From Micromonospora globbae (GTDB taxonomy: Bacteria; Actinomycetota; Actinomycetes; Mycobacteriales; Micromonosporaceae), in contig NZ_RAQQ01000008.1 in NCBI RefSeq assembly GCF_003610785.1, forward strand, positions 124,001 to 188,000: a stretch of DNA of 64,000 nucleotides. Reading direction: 5' to 3'. The position numbers and the translations under genes are program-made. Under the pieces are notes generated by a model. That model saw only the letters and a program-made list of their open reading frames with translations. It had not been told where the DNA came from and did no database searches. Positions 63,431 to 64,000 of the stretch are shown in pieces (within the stretch, counting starts at the first letter, position 1; every line of letters begins with the position of its first letter).

Positions 63431-64000
63431 CAGATTCCTTCCGAAGGGTACGAGCCGGCGAGCGCGGTGTCGCCCGCGGCCGGAGTGGCGCCGGCGGACC
63501 CGGCGGTTGACGTGGTGCCGGAGCCGACGGCGGCGCCGGACGGACCCCCGACCGACGCACCAGCGGCCGGCGTGGCGGCGGACCCACCGCCGACCGACGC
63601 GGCGCCGGCGGCACCGGGCCCACCGCCGGAGGCGGCGGACGCGGCAGACCCGCCGGGGGCGGCAGACCCGCCGGAGGCGGCAGACCCGCCGGACGCGCGG
63701 GACGGACCGGCCAGGGTGGGGCTGGTCAGGGCGGGCACCACGAGCGGAGCGCCGGTGACCGGGCAGGGCACGACCACACAGTCGAGCCCGAACACCTCGC
63801 GGACCAGGTCCGCGGTGAGGATCTCGCGCGGCGGCCCGGCGGCCACCACGGCGCCGGCCCGCATCGCGACGAGGTGGTCGGCGTACCGCGCGGCCTGGTT
63901 GAGGTCGTGCAGCACGGCGACGACCGTGCGGCCCCGCTCGGCGCGCAGCCGGTGCAGCAGGTCCAGCACCTCCACCTGGTGGGCCAGGTCGAGGAACGTG
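63430..64000 (-). CDS. Iron-siderophore ABC transporter ATPase, C-terminal part with Gly/Ala/Ser tail
   Basis: Partial; the 5' part lies past 64000. What is seen: the tail of the ATPase domain (TFLDLAHQVEVLDLLHRLRA), the H-loop VVAVLHDLNQAARYADHLVA and FGLDCVVVPCPVTGAPLVVP, the usual FecE/FepC end. After that comes an extra ~105-residue low-complexity tail of Gly, Ala, Ser, Thr and Pro with repeated GGSAAS-type units, which these ATPases normally lack. Its stop shares one base with the start of the lipoprotein gene (TGATG). Confidence 0.9.
   Translation of the reverse strand, partial: TFLDLAHQVEVLDLLHRLRAERGRTVVAVLHDLNQAARYADHLVAMRAGAVVAAGPPREILTADLVREVFGLDCVVVPCPVTGAPLVVPALTSPTLAGPSRASGGSAASGGSAAPGGSAASAASGGGPGAAGAASVGGGSAATPAAGASVGGPSGAAVGSGTTSTAGSAGATPAAGDTALAGSYPSEGI

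Overview
The window is about 64 kb of very GC-rich DNA (I judge it above 70 % G+C) with actinobacterial habits: GTG starts, 1-4 nt start/stop overlaps, many genes with a TAnnnT hexamer 6-9 nt before the start codon (leaderless-type promoters), and actinobacterial families (ChaB/Rho_N-like, DUF2795, DUF3072, DUF3516 helicase, F420/FMN LLM oxidoreductases, class F sortase, polyprenol-phosphate-mannose synthase, stress sigma factor of the SigB/SigF type). Gene content and the intergenic palindromes suggest a Micromonosporaceae chromosome, probably Micromonospora; that placement is inference. I see no rRNA, tRNA, CRISPR array, prophage or insertion sequence.

Layout. 0-4 kb: end of an unknown gene, a large intergenic palindrome, a DHA2 drug exporter divergent from its TetR regulator with two operators between them, and an AraC-type regulator. 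3.9-12.7 kb (minus): one overlapping operon for ADP-heptose synthesis and transfer (GmhB-GT9 fusion, two GT4-like transferases, GmhA, HldE, SDR, GT9, topoisomerase IB), the most distinctive block here. 12.8-18.4 kb: SRPBCC + SDR pair, dolichol-phosphate-mannose synthase, a phytoene-desaturase-like oxidoreductase divergent from an aldehyde dehydrogenase. 18.4-33.5 kb: many small stress-type genes (ChaB, BrkB, DUF2795, SRPBCC, MscS-like channel, PAS-GAF-SpoIIE-HATPase phosphatase, cation/proton antiporter, DUF3072, YflT-like general stress protein), then MarR-pirin and a 42-residue membrane protein. 33.5-42.7 kb: a hairpin-rich gap, an acetoacetate-decarboxylase-like protein, the stress sigma factor, HrpB helicase, PP2C phosphatase, a secreted GH9 cellulase with a CebR-type operator, and a GNAT. 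42.7-56.2 kb: UBP zinc finger + Na+/H+ antiporter, LLM oxidoreductases, succinate-semialdehyde dehydrogenase, SGNH lipoprotein, EcsC, lysozyme-like secreted protein, PAC2 protein, exonuclease III, monooxygenase, sortase with putative substrate, TrmB. 56.3-64 kb: DUF3516 RNA helicase, a secreted seven-repeat FG-GAP protein, an unknown cytoplasmic protein, a DUF559 nuclease-like gene between two copies of one palindrome, and the end of an iron-siderophore ABC locus.

How it fits together. A GTTT/GTTA-N12-14-GGGTA/GGGAA motif, typical of SigB/SigF-type promoters, stands before at least nine transcription units, including back-to-back copies that would drive the heptose operon one way and the SRPBCC-SDR pair the other. 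With the sigma factor at 35 kb and a SpoIIE phosphatase carrying an anti-sigma-type kinase domain at 25 kb, the window looks like a dense piece of a general-stress regulon that also controls an unusual heptose glycan pathway. Signal-by-signal evidence is in the entries; regulon membership is inference.
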